Source of the DNA: a virus
Strand: one strand, 5' to 3'
Length of the DNA: 23,711 nt
IMG/VR virus record: IMGVR_UViG_3300024999_000402
Location: 1 to 23,711 of that record
Positions 12,130-20,188 of the stretch are shown here, piece by piece (the stretch's first letter is position 1; the number at the start of each line of letters is the position of its first letter). A program made the position numbers and the translations under genes. The notes beneath the pieces are model-generated. The model was not told the origin of the DNA, did not search any database, and worked only from the letters and a program-made list of their open reading frames with translations.

Positions 12130-12374
12130 TACTCGATTTATTTAAAGCCTGGCAGGCTGGTCAAGAACTGGCAAACCCGGCGAAGTGGAAAAAAGGGCAG
12201 ATTCTGACGAACCTCGTCGGCGCCGTCCTTCTCGGCCTCGTCTCGGCAATCAAGGCGAAATTCCCGGAGTTTGAGTTGCCGGCCGAGGTGCAGGACTACG
12301 CAGTGGAGGTAATCTGCGGTATCCTCGCGATCGTCAATATCTACATCACCAAGGCCTCTTCCAAGAAGGTGTGA
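12126..12374 (+). CDS. Putative holin or membrane protein with two transmembrane segments
   Basis: 82 residues. After an amphipathic start (MILDLFKAWQAGQELAN) there are two hydrophobic segments, about 26-43 (ILTNLVGAVLLGLVSAI) and 60-76 (EVICGILAIVNIYITKA), with a basic C-terminus (SSKKV). This two-helix layout with a charged tail fits a class II holin, and similar proteins lie in many phage lysis cassettes. It directly precedes the LLH-type holin; the pair could act as holin and antiholin. Assignment rests on topology and context. Confidence 0.6.
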   Translation: MILDLFKAWQAGQELANPAKWKKGQILTNLVGAVLLGLVSAIKAKFPEFELPAEVQDYAVEVICGILAIVNIYITKASSKKV

Positions 12375-12375
12375 A

Positions 12376-12651
12376 ATGACCCAAAAACTGAAATTCATCC
12401 TGTCCGAGGCCTGGGCTTTCCTCCTGCCCTTCATTAAGATCCTCCTCGCCCAGAGCGGTAGGTTGTTGATGGCCGCAGCTCTTGAGGCCGTGCAAGCTGC
12501 CAGTACCATGAAAGGCGCCTCCGGCGCGGATAAGCGGGCAGCGGCCTTTGAGATCGTCAAGGCGAAACTCGCATCGCAAGGCGTCGAGATGGCAGCCTCA
12601 GTAATCAACTCGGCGATCGAGGCCGCAGTGCTGAAGATACGTGAAAACTGA
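12376..12651 (+). CDS. LLH-family phage holin-like protein
   Basis: 91 residues. One transmembrane segment at about 10-30 (AWAFLLPFIKILLAQSG) is followed by a soluble helical domain with GASGADKRAAAFEIVKAKLA and ASVINSAIEAAVLKIRE. This matches the pattern of the LLH holin family (phage holin 6 superfamily): an N-terminal membrane helix and a conserved A-x-K, I-x-x-x-IEAAV tail. It would form or regulate the inner-membrane lesion that releases the endolysin at 13200. The last codons overlap the next reading frame. Confidence 0.75.
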   Translation: MTQKLKFILSEAWAFLLPFIKILLAQSGRLLMAAALEAVQAASTMKGASGADKRAAAFEIVKAKLASQGVEMAASVINSAIEAAVLKIREN

Positions 12652-12874
12652 TTACTGCACCCTCGCTCCCGACCGGATCAAGTCCTACGACCTTGCCGGC
12701 TGATGTCTGCTTCACGACGAAGGGTACGAGGCTCGTACCGCTCCAAGGGCACAGGTTGACCAAGAGTTCCGGGAGTGAGTGATAAAGGTCGCCGGCAGGC
12801 TGATCGGCGAAGTGTACTACCTGGCAGTGCGGCTGTTCGGGTGGATATTTTGGCTTGGAGGATTTAAGGCGTGA
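12641..12874 (+). pseudogene. Conserved small phage protein interrupted by two in-frame TGA codons
   Basis: One frame from GTG 12641 to the TGA at 12872-12874 contains TGA at 12701-12703 and 12776-12778. Its three parts read LAPDRIKSYDLAG, then CLLHDEGYEARTAPRAQ-x-DQEFRE, then YYLAVRLFGWIFW. Together they match, in order, the C-terminal pattern of phage lysis-region proteins like DUF1353: C/A-x-x-HD-x-x-Y, R-x-x-x-D-x-x-F-R/E, Y-x-AVR-x-FGW. No frameshift is needed and no TAA or TAG occurs. Either it is a recently decayed gene or TGA is read through here. Other genes in the window use TGA as a true stop. Length about 77 residues if read through. Confidence 0.6.
12779..12874 (+). CDS. Possible 31-residue membrane peptide
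   Basis: GTG at 12779 directly follows a TGA and is in frame with the interrupted gene. The peptide MIKVAGRLIGEVYYLAVRLF, then GWIFWLGGFKA, has one hydrophobic segment able to span the membrane. GGGAG lies only three bases before the GTG, so initiation would be poor unless coupled. Its TGA overlaps the GTG of the next gene (GTGA). It is either a free small membrane protein of the lysis cassette or the last part of the readthrough protein. Confidence 0.35.
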   Translation: MIKVAGRLIGEVYYLAVRLFGWIFWLGGFKA

Positions 12875-13200
12875 TCGACATCGTAAAGGACTGGTGGGGG
12901 CTGATACTCGCATTAACCGCACACGCTCTCGGAGGTGCATGGTGGCTTGGCAGGATGCAGAAAGATGTCGATAACCTCAAGGCCGGAAAGTATGTCGCCA
13001 ACGAGACGTGTGCTGAACGTCAGCAGGTGCTCAAGGAGAGTCAGCAGGCTCTCAAAGAAAGCAATACAGCCCAGTTCGCCGCTGGAAATGCACAGTTTAC
13101 CGAGATAAAGGCCTTGATAGCCGCAAACGATCAGGCAAGTCAGCATCGACATCAGGAAGTAATGAATCATCTACTCAACCTGGGGAGAAATGACCGTTGA
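12871..13200 (+). CDS. Membrane-anchored coiled-coil protein of the lysis cassette
   Basis: 109 residues from GTG 12871, overlapping the preceding stop. Residues about 8-30 (WWGLILALTAHALGGAWWLG) form one transmembrane segment. Residues 31-105 are a long, Gln/Glu/Lys-rich coiled coil (ERQQVLKESQQALKESNTAQ). This is the topology of an inner-membrane i-spanin or a regulator of holin action. It sits just before the endolysin, whereas lambda Rz follows it. No partner o-spanin frame is obvious inside it, so the spanin call is tentative. Confidence 0.6.
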   Translation: MIDIVKDWWGLILALTAHALGGAWWLGRMQKDVDNLKAGKYVANETCAERQQVLKESQQALKESNTAQFAAGNAQFTEIKALIAANDQASQHRHQEVMNHLLNLGRNDR

Positions 13201-13667
13201 TGAACAAAAACCTCGAAGCGTTCCTTTGTACGATCGCTTGGGCGGAGATCGGCCCAGAAATGCTCGCTGAGTCCGACCAAGGCTACCGAATCCTTGTCGG
13301 CAGTCTTCCCGGCCGAGTGAAACTCTTCACCGACTACTCTGACCACCCCCGCAAAATGATGCGGCTCACGCCGACGCTTCGCTCGACCGCAGCCGGCCGA
13401 TATCAGATTCTTATGCGGACCTATGATCATTACCGCGCTCTCCTAAAATTACCTGACTTTTCGCCTGCTTCACAGGATGCCATAGCCGTCCAACTTATCA
13501 AAGAGCGGCGGGCATTGCAAGATATTTATGATGGGAAAATTGTTGAGGCAATCGGCAAGGTCAAAAACATCTGGGCCAGCTTGCCAGGTGCCGGTTACGA
13601 ACAAAGAGAGCACCGAATCGAGCCGCTCCTGATTGCCTACCGCGCAGCCGGAGGTACTCTCGCATGA
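13200..13667 (+). CDS. Endolysin, lambda R-type lytic transglycosylase (GH104)
   Basis: 155 residues, the size of lambda R. Landmarks match lambda R along the whole length: AFLCTIAWAE (catalytic Glu16 in W-A/S-E), LFTDYSDHPRK, STAAGRYQILM, DFSPASQDAIAVQLIKERRA, IWASLPGAGY-E-Q and AYRAAGGT. The enzyme cleaves the MurNAc-GlcNAc bond of peptidoglycan to leave a 1,6-anhydro product. It has no signal peptide, so it needs the holin genes just upstream. The ATG at 13200 overlaps the previous stop (TGATG). An insertion relative to lambda near LPGRVKLF leaves the active site intact. Confidence 0.92.
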   Translation: MNKNLEAFLCTIAWAEIGPEMLAESDQGYRILVGSLPGRVKLFTDYSDHPRKMMRLTPTLRSTAAGRYQILMRTYDHYRALLKLPDFSPASQDAIAVQLIKERRALQDIYDGKIVEAIGKVKNIWASLPGAGYEQREHRIEPLLIAYRAAGGTLA

Positions 13668-14866
13668 ACCTGGCCGACTTGTGGCGGAAGGTTTTACGAC
13701 TCGAATCCGAGTTCCAACGAGACGACAGGAGGCTCACTCGTCGCGACCTGCGAGAGAGGTTTAAGCTCTGCGAAAGAGATGCCAGGTTCCTCTACGAGTG
13801 CCTTAAAAACCGCCAGATCATCGGCGGCAAGGACGCCTCGGCGACTGCCAGGACGGTCGACAACCTCAAGCGCACCAAGTCAGACCTGGCCGCTTCCCAG
13901 CGGGAAATCGTGCGGTTGCAACGCCAGATCGAAGTCCTCTCCGACATCCGCGAGCAACACCTGAATATCCCCAAGATGCTCCTGCCCGGCGCAGGCAAGA
14001 AGGGCGAGGTGATCGCCACTGCTGTGATGTCCGACGCCCACTTCGACGAGCATGTCGTGCCGGCTGAGATCGACTTCGTCAACGGCTACGACCGGGAGAT
14101 CGCCAACGCAAGACTTGAGAAATACTACCGCTCAATCGTCCGGCTCGGCCGCGACTACTGCGGCGGTGTGACCATTGCAGGCCTCGTCCACCCTCTCGCC
14201 GGCGACCTCGTCTCAGGCATTATTCACGACGAACTGAAGGCCTCGAACTGCTACCCGATGTCCGAGACCCTCCTGCACTACTCGACCAAGATCGCCTCTG
14301 GCATTCTGATGCTCCTCGACTTTTATAAGGAGGTCTTCGTGCCCTGCGTCGTCGGCAACCACGGCCGGTTCACGCCGCATGTGGTGCATAAGGGCGCGGT
14401 CCAGGACAACTACGATTACCTGCTCTACAACATGATCGCCCGAGAACTGCAAGGCGAGAAGCATATCAAGTTCTTCATCCCGATCTCACCTGACGCCATT
14501 TATCCGGTCTACGGGACGAAATACTGCCTGACCCACGGCAACCAGTTCCGCGGCGGTTCAGGCTGGATGGGGCCGCTCGGCCCGGTCATGCGCGGGGATG
14601 TGAAGAAGAAAGGACGGCAGGCCGCAGTAGGCAAGCCCTATAACATCATGATCTGCGGTCACTTTCATAGCCAGCATACCCTCGGCGGCTGCATCATGAG
14701 TGGTTCGATGGTCGGTTACAGCGAGTATGCTAGCAACGGGAACTTCCCGTATGAGCCGCCACGGCAACCGTTCTGGCTGACGGACCCGGAGCATGGGGTT
14801 ACCCTGTCGGCACCGGTCCATTGCAAATGTGACGACGAGCCATGGGAAAAAGGACTTAATGACTAA
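13664..14866 (+). CDS. Calcineurin-like metallophosphoesterase with helical N-terminal domain
   Basis: 400 residues. Residues 1-105 are helical and basic, with an HTH-like segment (RRDLRERFKLCERDARFLYE) and a coiled coil at about 66-100. The catalytic domain carries the metal ligands in order: MSDAHFDE (D124, H126), GDLVSG (D181), GNHGR (N232, H233), LTHGNQF (H291) and CGHFHSQH (H333, H335). All motifs of an active two-metal phosphoesterase are present. Its target is unknown: nucleic acid processing at packaging or a nucleotide signal are options. It overlaps the endolysin (ATGA) and is placed between lysis and terminase genes, which hints at a role in packaging. Confidence 0.85.
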   Translation: MNLADLWRKVLRLESEFQRDDRRLTRRDLRERFKLCERDARFLYECLKNRQIIGGKDASATARTVDNLKRTKSDLAASQREIVRLQRQIEVLSDIREQHLNIPKMLLPGAGKKGEVIATAVMSDAHFDEHVVPAEIDFVNGYDREIANARLEKYYRSIVRLGRDYCGGVTIAGLVHPLAGDLVSGIIHDELKASNCYPMSETLLHYSTKIASGILMLLDFYKEVFVPCVVGNHGRFTPHVVHKGAVQDNYDYLLYNMIARELQGEKHIKFFIPISPDAIYPVYGTKYCLTHGNQFRGGSGWMGPLGPVMRGDVKKKGRQAAVGKPYNIMICGHFHSQHTLGGCIMSGSMVGYSEYASNGNFPYEPPRQPFWLTDPEHGVTLSAPVHCKCDDEPWEKGLND

Positions 14867-15065
14867 GCCGAACTACTTAGCTCTTGACAAGTACAAATTA
14901 ACTAAGCACTGTTGTCGATGTAACAAAATCGCACTGGCCGACGGCACCTGGCTGCCGGCCATACTTGTTCGGATACGAGGTATCAAGGAGTCCCATGGGT
15001 TTTGTCCTGAGTGTTTGGCATGGCAGATGCGGCTGATTGAGGAGAGGAGGAGAGAAAAGTGCTGA
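14859..15065 (+). CDS. Small zinc-ribbon protein
   Basis: 68 residues from ATG 14859 (AAGGA upstream), overlapping the phosphoesterase gene by eight bases. It has KHCCRCNKIALADGTW and SHGFCPECLAWQ: two C-x2-C knuckles about 30 residues apart, the layout of a single zinc-binding domain seen in short phage proteins and at the ends of some bacterial sensor proteins (C-x-x-C-K-x-I, then SHGxCPEC). Likely a small nucleic-acid or protein adaptor. A GGAGAGGAGG-type site at its end serves the following gene. Confidence 0.7.
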   Translation: MTKPNYLALDKYKLTKHCCRCNKIALADGTWLPAILVRIRGIKESHGFCPECLAWQMRLIEERRREKC

Positions 15066-15838
15066 AACAAAGCGGTGTCTACCAGATCGTCAACACGGTG
15101 AATGGCAAGCGATATGTGGGGAGTGCTGTATGCCTTAGAAAACGATGGTGGAACCATAGGGACAAGCTTCTCAAAAACGCACATAAATCTAAGCACCTTC
15201 AGTACTCTTGGAATAAGTACGGGGCCGACGTGTTTGTCTTTCAGCCACTACTTGTCTGCTCCAGAGAGGATGTAATTTTTTATGAGCAAAGAGCTATTGA
15301 CCATCTCTCTCCTGAGTACAACACGGCGAAAATCGCAGGGAATACTCTAGGCGTGCGATGTAGCGAGGCAGCAAAACGAAAAATAGCTGCAGCGAACAGA
15401 GGAAGAGTGCCTTCTCAGGAAACGAGAGAGAAGATTCGCAAAGCTAATACGGGACAGCGAAGAACTCCGGAACAGAAGGTGAGGATCAAAGAGGCCCTTA
15501 GTAAGGTCGAATGGTCTGTGGAGCGCAGGGAACAGGCAAGAGAGCACATGGCAAGTCTGAATAAAACTCCAATGATGAGGGAACTGGTAGGCAGTAGAAC
15601 CAGAAGTAAACCGGGCAAGGCCCCTATGACCCCCGAGAAATTAGCAAACATGATTGCGAGCCGAAAAGCCGCCGCCGAAGTAATAACGTATGGCGGGCAG
15701 TCGTTGCCGCTTATGGCGTGGTCCGATGTCGTAGGTATCCCATTGATGACCTTATACAAACGCAAAGAAAAAGGGTGGACTGTTGATGAGATGCTAGGCA
15801 TACCCTTGAAAGGTTTTCGTAAGCGAGTAGCAGCATGA
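15059..15838 (+). CDS. GIY-YIG homing endonuclease
   Basis: 259 residues from GTG 15059. The nuclease domain (1-95) has G6-V-Y8, YVGS at 19-22, an Arg-rich helix (LRKRW) and E76 in FYEQRAID, the complete GIY-YIG active site. A middle region (about 98-150) has repeated NUMOD3-like motifs (SEAAKRKIAAANRGR and TPEQKVRIKEALSK). The C-terminus has YGGQSLPLMAWSDVVGIPLM and GWTVDEMLGIP, a DNA-recognition HTH. It cuts into the packaging operon just before the large terminase, overlapping both neighbours by four to seven bases, so it is a mobile gene that has adapted to the operon. Confidence 0.92.
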   Translation: MLKQSGVYQIVNTVNGKRYVGSAVCLRKRWWNHRDKLLKNAHKSKHLQYSWNKYGADVFVFQPLLVCSREDVIFYEQRAIDHLSPEYNTAKIAGNTLGVRCSEAAKRKIAAANRGRVPSQETREKIRKANTGQRRTPEQKVRIKEALSKVEWSVERREQAREHMASLNKTPMMRELVGSRTRSKPGKAPMTPEKLANMIASRKAAAEVITYGGQSLPLMAWSDVVGIPLMTLYKRKEKGWTVDEMLGIPLKGFRKRVAA

Positions 15839-17268
15839 TAGATTTCAACTACAAGGCCACTCCGACTATATCCAGGTTCATGCGCTCGAATGCGTTCCAT
15901 CGAGCTATCATGGGTCCGATCGGATCGGCCAAGTCAACTGGGTGCTGTGTTGAGATCCTCCGGCGCAACCTTGAAATGCCTGCCTGGAACGACGGTAAAA
16001 GGTCGTCTAAGTGGGCAATAATACGTAATACCAATAAACAATTACGCGACACAACTCTTGCCACCTGGATGCACTGGATGCGGAAGCTCGGCACTTGGCA
16101 TGAGTCGAAGATGACTTTCCGGCTGAAATTCGGCGAGGTCGACTCCGAGATTCTGTTTCTCCCACTCGATACTCCCGACGATGTAGGAAGGGTTCTCAGT
16201 TTGGAGTTGACCGGAGCATTTATCAATGAATTCAGGGAGTTGCCTGTATCTATGTTCGCAGATATAAAAGGCCGACTCCGACGGTATCCGAATCCGGTAG
16301 AGGTCCCAGAGGCGTGGTACGGAATGATTATGGACACCAACCCTCCGGAAATTGACAGCGATGCCTACAAGCTGATGGAACATCTTCCACAAGAAGAGGA
16401 CAACGAGAATAGTATCATTGAGTGCGATACTTTCAAGCAGCCATCAGGCCTTTCGCCGGAAGCGGAGAACAGAGAGCACCTGCATCCAGACTACTACACA
16501 GACCTCGCCAAAGGTCAGACGAAGGCGTGGGTCGACACCTACATCCATGGGCTATATTCCCCGAGTCAAGCAGGCAAGCCGGTATATGCTGGAGTTTTTC
16601 GTCAGGACCGCCACGTTTCTCCGGTGCCGCTGAAAGCGGACCCTATCCTCCCGGTAATCATCAGCTTCGACTGCGGATTAACGCCGGCAGCAACCTTCAA
16701 GCAAATGAGCCTCGACGGCAGGGTGAAAGTTCTGAGGGAAGCCGTAGCTTTCGACATGGGCATGAAGCGATTCAGCCGGTCAATGCTCAGGCCGATCATT
16801 AAAAACTTCTTCCCAAATAACCCGCTGATTTTCATCGGCGACCCAGCCGGCAAGCGCAGAGCAGACTCGGATGAGTCGTCTGCGTTCAAGGTCCTGAAAG
16901 AAGACTACGACGAGGATGGGGCGATCGTTAAGGCGGCATCTACGAATGATCCGAAGGTTCGCATCCAGGCGACAGAGCAGATGCTCAGTCAGTATCCTGA
17001 CGGGGAGCCGCTCATGGTCATCGACCCTTCCTGCAAGTACTACATCGAAGCGTTGCGCAGCAAATACATGTACCAGAAACAAAAGGCCCGAGGAGACTAC
17101 GCCGACAGCCCAGCAAAAAATTCCTGGTCGCATGTGACAGAAGCGGGGCAATATGGTGACCTCTACCTCCTATCAGGCAAATACGACCCATCAGACCACG
17201 TTCGAGTAACCAACAGTCCGCTCGATCAAATATCAACCTACCGTCCAGCTCAACGCGAAGGATATTAA
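15835..17268 (+). CDS. terL: Terminase large subunit
   Basis: 477 residues. The ATPase has a Walker A GPIGSAKST (27-35), a Walker B-like TGAFINE ending in Glu132, and a likely adenine-binding/coupling stretch RNTNKQL at about 64-70. The RNase H-like nuclease has FDCG (Asp279) and FIGDPAG (Asp335), with a late Asp in VIDPSCKYYIE as possible third ligand. It cuts and translocates DNA into the prohead through the portal encoded next. The start overlaps the GIY-YIG stop (ATGA) and has only a weak ribosome site, so it relies on coupling with the inserted endonuclease. Confidence 0.93.
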   Translation: MIDFNYKATPTISRFMRSNAFHRAIMGPIGSAKSTGCCVEILRRNLEMPAWNDGKRSSKWAIIRNTNKQLRDTTLATWMHWMRKLGTWHESKMTFRLKFGEVDSEILFLPLDTPDDVGRVLSLELTGAFINEFRELPVSMFADIKGRLRRYPNPVEVPEAWYGMIMDTNPPEIDSDAYKLMEHLPQEEDNENSIIECDTFKQPSGLSPEAENREHLHPDYYTDLAKGQTKAWVDTYIHGLYSPSQAGKPVYAGVFRQDRHVSPVPLKADPILPVIISFDCGLTPAATFKQMSLDGRVKVLREAVAFDMGMKRFSRSMLRPIIKNFFPNNPLIFIGDPAGKRRADSDESSAFKVLKEDYDEDGAIVKAASTNDPKVRIQATEQMLSQYPDGEPLMVIDPSCKYYIEALRSKYMYQKQKARGDYADSPAKNSWSHVTEAGQYGDLYLLSGKYDPSDHVRVTNSPLDQISTYRPAQREGY

Positions 17269-17269
17269 C

Positions 17270-19360
17270 ATGAACACCAGCACCCAGGAACTCATCAAAC
17301 TCGGCGCCACCTTGAAGGGGCAACTCGATCAGTTCATCCATGATCGCAACTTCTGCGAGCAGCAGTGGCTGAAGAACCTCCGCCAGTACATGGGCAAGTA
17401 CGACCCGGAGGTTGAGCGGGCCATCCCGGCCGAACGCTCCAAGGTCTACCCGCGGGACACCCGGGTCAAGGTTAAGGGCGGCGTTGCCAAGATGATGGAG
17501 ATGATGTTTCCGAGCCAGGAGAAGAACTGGGAATTGTCAGTCTCGCCTAACCCATCGATCCCCAAAGAGGCGCTGCAGGAGATCCTGAACGTCCTGCAAG
17601 AGAACGAGGTTATGCTCGCTGACCAGGAGCAGCGGGCGCCTCGGCCTATTACAAGCGACGCGATCGAGCGTGAAGTCCGGGCCTTTGCCAACAAGCGCAA
17701 GGATAAGATGGAGGCGGAGATCGCCGACCAGCTTGCCGACCCCGGCATCGACTACCCGCAGTTGTGCAAAAAGGCCGTGCGAAGCGGCTACATCTATGGC
17801 TTCGGCGTCGCCCGGTGCCCGATGGTCCGGACCCAGACCGAGCGTGTGTGGGAGATGGACGAGATGCTAGGCACCTACGTTGCCAAGGAGAAGGCACTTC
17901 GCCGGCCCTATCTCGAGTACGTTCGCATCTGGGACTACTATCCGGACCTCTCGGCCAAGTACTGGGAAGACCAAGACATGGGGTTTGAGCGGTACGTACT
18001 CTCCCGCCACGACTTCCGCCAACTCGGCAAACGCGACGACTTCATCAAGGAGAACATCACTGAGTACCTGAAGAACAATCAGTCCGGCAACTATAAGGAG
18101 AAGGCCTACGAGGCGGAACTCCGGTTGCTGGACAAGACTTCCAATCTTGCCGATCGTACTGCCCGCAGGTACGAGGTTTACCGCGGCCTCGGCTTCGTCT
18201 CAGCCCACACCCTGCAAGCCTGCGGCGTGCCGGTAAAAGACTCTGAACTCGATCAGGACATCCTGGCCGATGTCTGGTTCATCGACGACGTAATCATCAA
18301 GGCCCAAGTCGCCAGCTTCGGCGACAGACACTCCGACCAGTACCATGCCTTTATCTACACCGAGGATGAGGACAGCGGCCTGACCGGCGTCGGCCTGCCC
18401 GAGGAGATCAGGGACTCGCAGATGTCGCTCTGTGCTTCAACCAGGGCACTCATGGACAACATGGCGGCAACCGCCGGCCCGATCCTTGAGGTCAACACTT
18501 CACTCCTGCCCAGAGGCAGGAAGACCATTGGTGCCGTTCACGCCTTCCAAGTGATCGAGCGAGAGGGCGACGGGCCAGAGGCCCAGTACCCGGCAGTCAG
18601 AGACATCAAGACCGACTCTCATGTGGGCGAGATCCTGAACATCATTGAGATGCAGCGCCAGCAACTCGACATCGAGAGCAATCTGCCGGCCTTCACCATG
18701 GGCGGGATGCAGCAGCCGCTCGGCGAAGCATTCAGGACCAGCAACAACATGTCAATGATGATGGGCGGGGCCAACATGGTGACGAAAGACACCGTCCGCG
18801 CCTTCGACAGGTTTACGACTTCCCTCTTAAACAGCCTGCTCCGGTGGAACATGGAGTTCAACCCGAACGAGTCCCTGAAGGGAGACTACCAGGTCGTTGC
18901 CAAGGGCAATCTATCGCTCGTAGCGAAAGAGGTCCGGGGCGCGGCCCTTGACCAGTTCGTCATGACCCTCTCGCCGGAGGAGCGGGCGATTCTCGACACC
19001 TACGGCCTGCTTATCGACCGCCTGAAGTCCCGCGATCTGCCGGTTGACCGGGTCCTGCCGAAAGAAGAAGCCACGGCTATCCTGCAGGGGATGCGTGACG
19101 CTGCCTCCCAGGCCTCTCAGATCGAGCAGGGCCTGACCCAGGCCAAGACCGAGGACACCGCGGCAGCCGCTCAGAAGAAAACGCTTGAGGCGCAGGTCCT
19201 TGCGGATTCGACCGAGGCGACGATCCAGGAAATTTTGTCGCGGGTTGAGAGTAATCTGGCGAATGCCAAATCGGCAGAGGATAAGAACCAGTTGGAGAAC
19301 CTGAAAATGTTGCTGTCGACGGCAACTGAGAAGAAGGAGAAAGCTGATGCACGAAAGTAA
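17270..19360 (+). CDS. Portal protein (head-tail connector)
   Basis: 696 residues, a large podovirus-type portal. The N-terminal part has WLKNLRQYMGKYDPEVERAI and YPRDTRVKVKGGVAKMMEMM, the middle GVARCPMVRTQTERVW, YVRIWDYYPDLSA and FEVNTSLLP-like stretches, and a helical core at about 470-510 (FTMGGMQQPLGEAFRTSN). Residues about 610-696 are an Ala/Gln/Glu coiled coil (barrel-like tail). The dodecamer forms the DNA entry channel. It follows terL by one base (AAGG site) and overlaps the next gene by 14 bases. The family call is from overall pattern and position, and is strong in this context. Confidence 0.88.
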   Translation: MNTSTQELIKLGATLKGQLDQFIHDRNFCEQQWLKNLRQYMGKYDPEVERAIPAERSKVYPRDTRVKVKGGVAKMMEMMFPSQEKNWELSVSPNPSIPKEALQEILNVLQENEVMLADQEQRAPRPITSDAIEREVRAFANKRKDKMEAEIADQLADPGIDYPQLCKKAVRSGYIYGFGVARCPMVRTQTERVWEMDEMLGTYVAKEKALRRPYLEYVRIWDYYPDLSAKYWEDQDMGFERYVLSRHDFRQLGKRDDFIKENITEYLKNNQSGNYKEKAYEAELRLLDKTSNLADRTARRYEVYRGLGFVSAHTLQACGVPVKDSELDQDILADVWFIDDVIIKAQVASFGDRHSDQYHAFIYTEDEDSGLTGVGLPEEIRDSQMSLCASTRALMDNMAATAGPILEVNTSLLPRGRKTIGAVHAFQVIEREGDGPEAQYPAVRDIKTDSHVGEILNIIEMQRQQLDIESNLPAFTMGGMQQPLGEAFRTSNNMSMMMGGANMVTKDTVRAFDRFTTSLLNSLLRWNMEFNPNESLKGDYQVVAKGNLSLVAKEVRGAALDQFVMTLSPEERAILDTYGLLIDRLKSRDLPVDRVLPKEEATAILQGMRDAASQASQIEQGLTQAKTEDTAAAAQKKTLEAQVLADSTEATIQEILSRVESNLANAKSAEDKNQLENLKMLLSTATEKKEKADARK

Positions 19361-19841
19361 ATTCAAGACCATGAGGCACATAGAGACGGTTCGAAATTTC
19401 CTGAACGCAGCCGTCCGAGAGTTACTGCATCGCGGCGAGTGGCACGACCAAAGCAAGCTGCAAGCGCCGGAAGTAGAGGTGTTCGCCGAGTACACGGCCA
19501 AGCTCAGAAACTGCGCCTATGGATCGGAAGAGTATAAAGGCTTCCTACAAGGGATGCAGGTCGCCCTCGACCACCATTACGCTGCTAACTCCCATCACCC
19601 TGAGTACTTCAAAGGACCCTGTGTGCAGTCGCCGCTTGAGCAGATGACTCTCATCGACCTGCTTGAGATGCTCTGCGATTGGAAAGCCGCAACTCTCCGA
19701 CATGCTGATGGTGACATCTTCAAGAGCATCCAGATAAACCAGGAGCGGTTCGGATACTCAGACGAGGTAAGGATGATTTTGTCGAACACGGCGAAGTGGC
19801 TTAACACTCGCAATGTGGAAAACTTCGCGGAGGAATCATGA
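19347..19841 (+). CDS. DUF5662-like phage protein
   Basis: 164 residues, all helical. It has the pattern of the DUF5662 family: HIETVRNFLNAAVRELLHRG, HDQSKLQAPE, YGSEEYKGF, ALDHHYAANSHHPEYF, LIDLLEMLCDWKAATLRH and FKSIQINQERFG. Conserved His/Asp residues (HDxSK, HHY, HHPE, D in LCDW) could form a metal site like those of HD-type hydrolases; that is inference. It overlaps the portal gene by 14 bases with AAGGAG inside it. Frequently found in phage genomes; role unknown. Confidence 0.82.
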   Translation: MHESKFKTMRHIETVRNFLNAAVRELLHRGEWHDQSKLQAPEVEVFAEYTAKLRNCAYGSEEYKGFLQGMQVALDHHYAANSHHPEYFKGPCVQSPLEQMTLIDLLEMLCDWKAATLRHADGDIFKSIQINQERFGYSDEVRMILSNTAKWLNTRNVENFAEES

Positions 19842-20188
19842 AAATACCTGAGTTTCCTTCATACCAAACCCAAGTATGCAATAGCGGCGGGCGGCAGTAC
19901 TCGGTAGCCAGGCTGATAACGCTGGCGAAAGACCTGCCTGTTATGGACATCCCGCTTGACCATATGAGCGTTTATACCAGGTACAGCGATCTTACGCTAC
20001 GTGAGGTTGTAATGCACATGAAGACTGCCCTAGACTCCGATTTGTCCTGCCCCATCATCCTCGACGAAGATGGAGATGTGCTAGACGGCAGGCACCGGAT
20101 AATGAAGGCTATCCTGCAAGGTGAGAAAACAATCAAAGCGGTGCGGTTCGACGAGAACCCCGAGCCGTGCCGGATACTGGAGGACTGA
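19838..20188 (+). CDS. ParB/sulfiredoxin-like domain protein
   Basis: 116 residues. The segment LSCPIILDEDGDVLDGRHRI, then MKAILQGEKTIKAVRF, is the core of a ParB-type nuclease/CTPase fold (P-I-I-L-D, G-x-x-x-DGRHR). N-terminal to it are helices with MDIPLDHM and LREVVMHMKTAL. It lacks the long ParB HTH and dimer domains, so it is a minimal, single-domain member, as in many phages. Possible roles are nucleotide binding, DNA nicking or partition. It overlaps the DUF5662 gene (ATGA). Confidence 0.75.
   Translation: MKIPEFPSYQTQVCNSGGRQYSVARLITLAKDLPVMDIPLDHMSVYTRYSDLTLREVVMHMKTALDSDLSCPIILDEDGDVLDGRHRIMKAILQGEKTIKAVRFDENPEPCRILED

Noticed and set aside
12641-12874. Phage-wide reassignment of UGA
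   Set aside because: Many genes end at TGA overlapping the next start codon, and the major proteins are full length with TGG for Trp. Only a local effect or decay is tenable.
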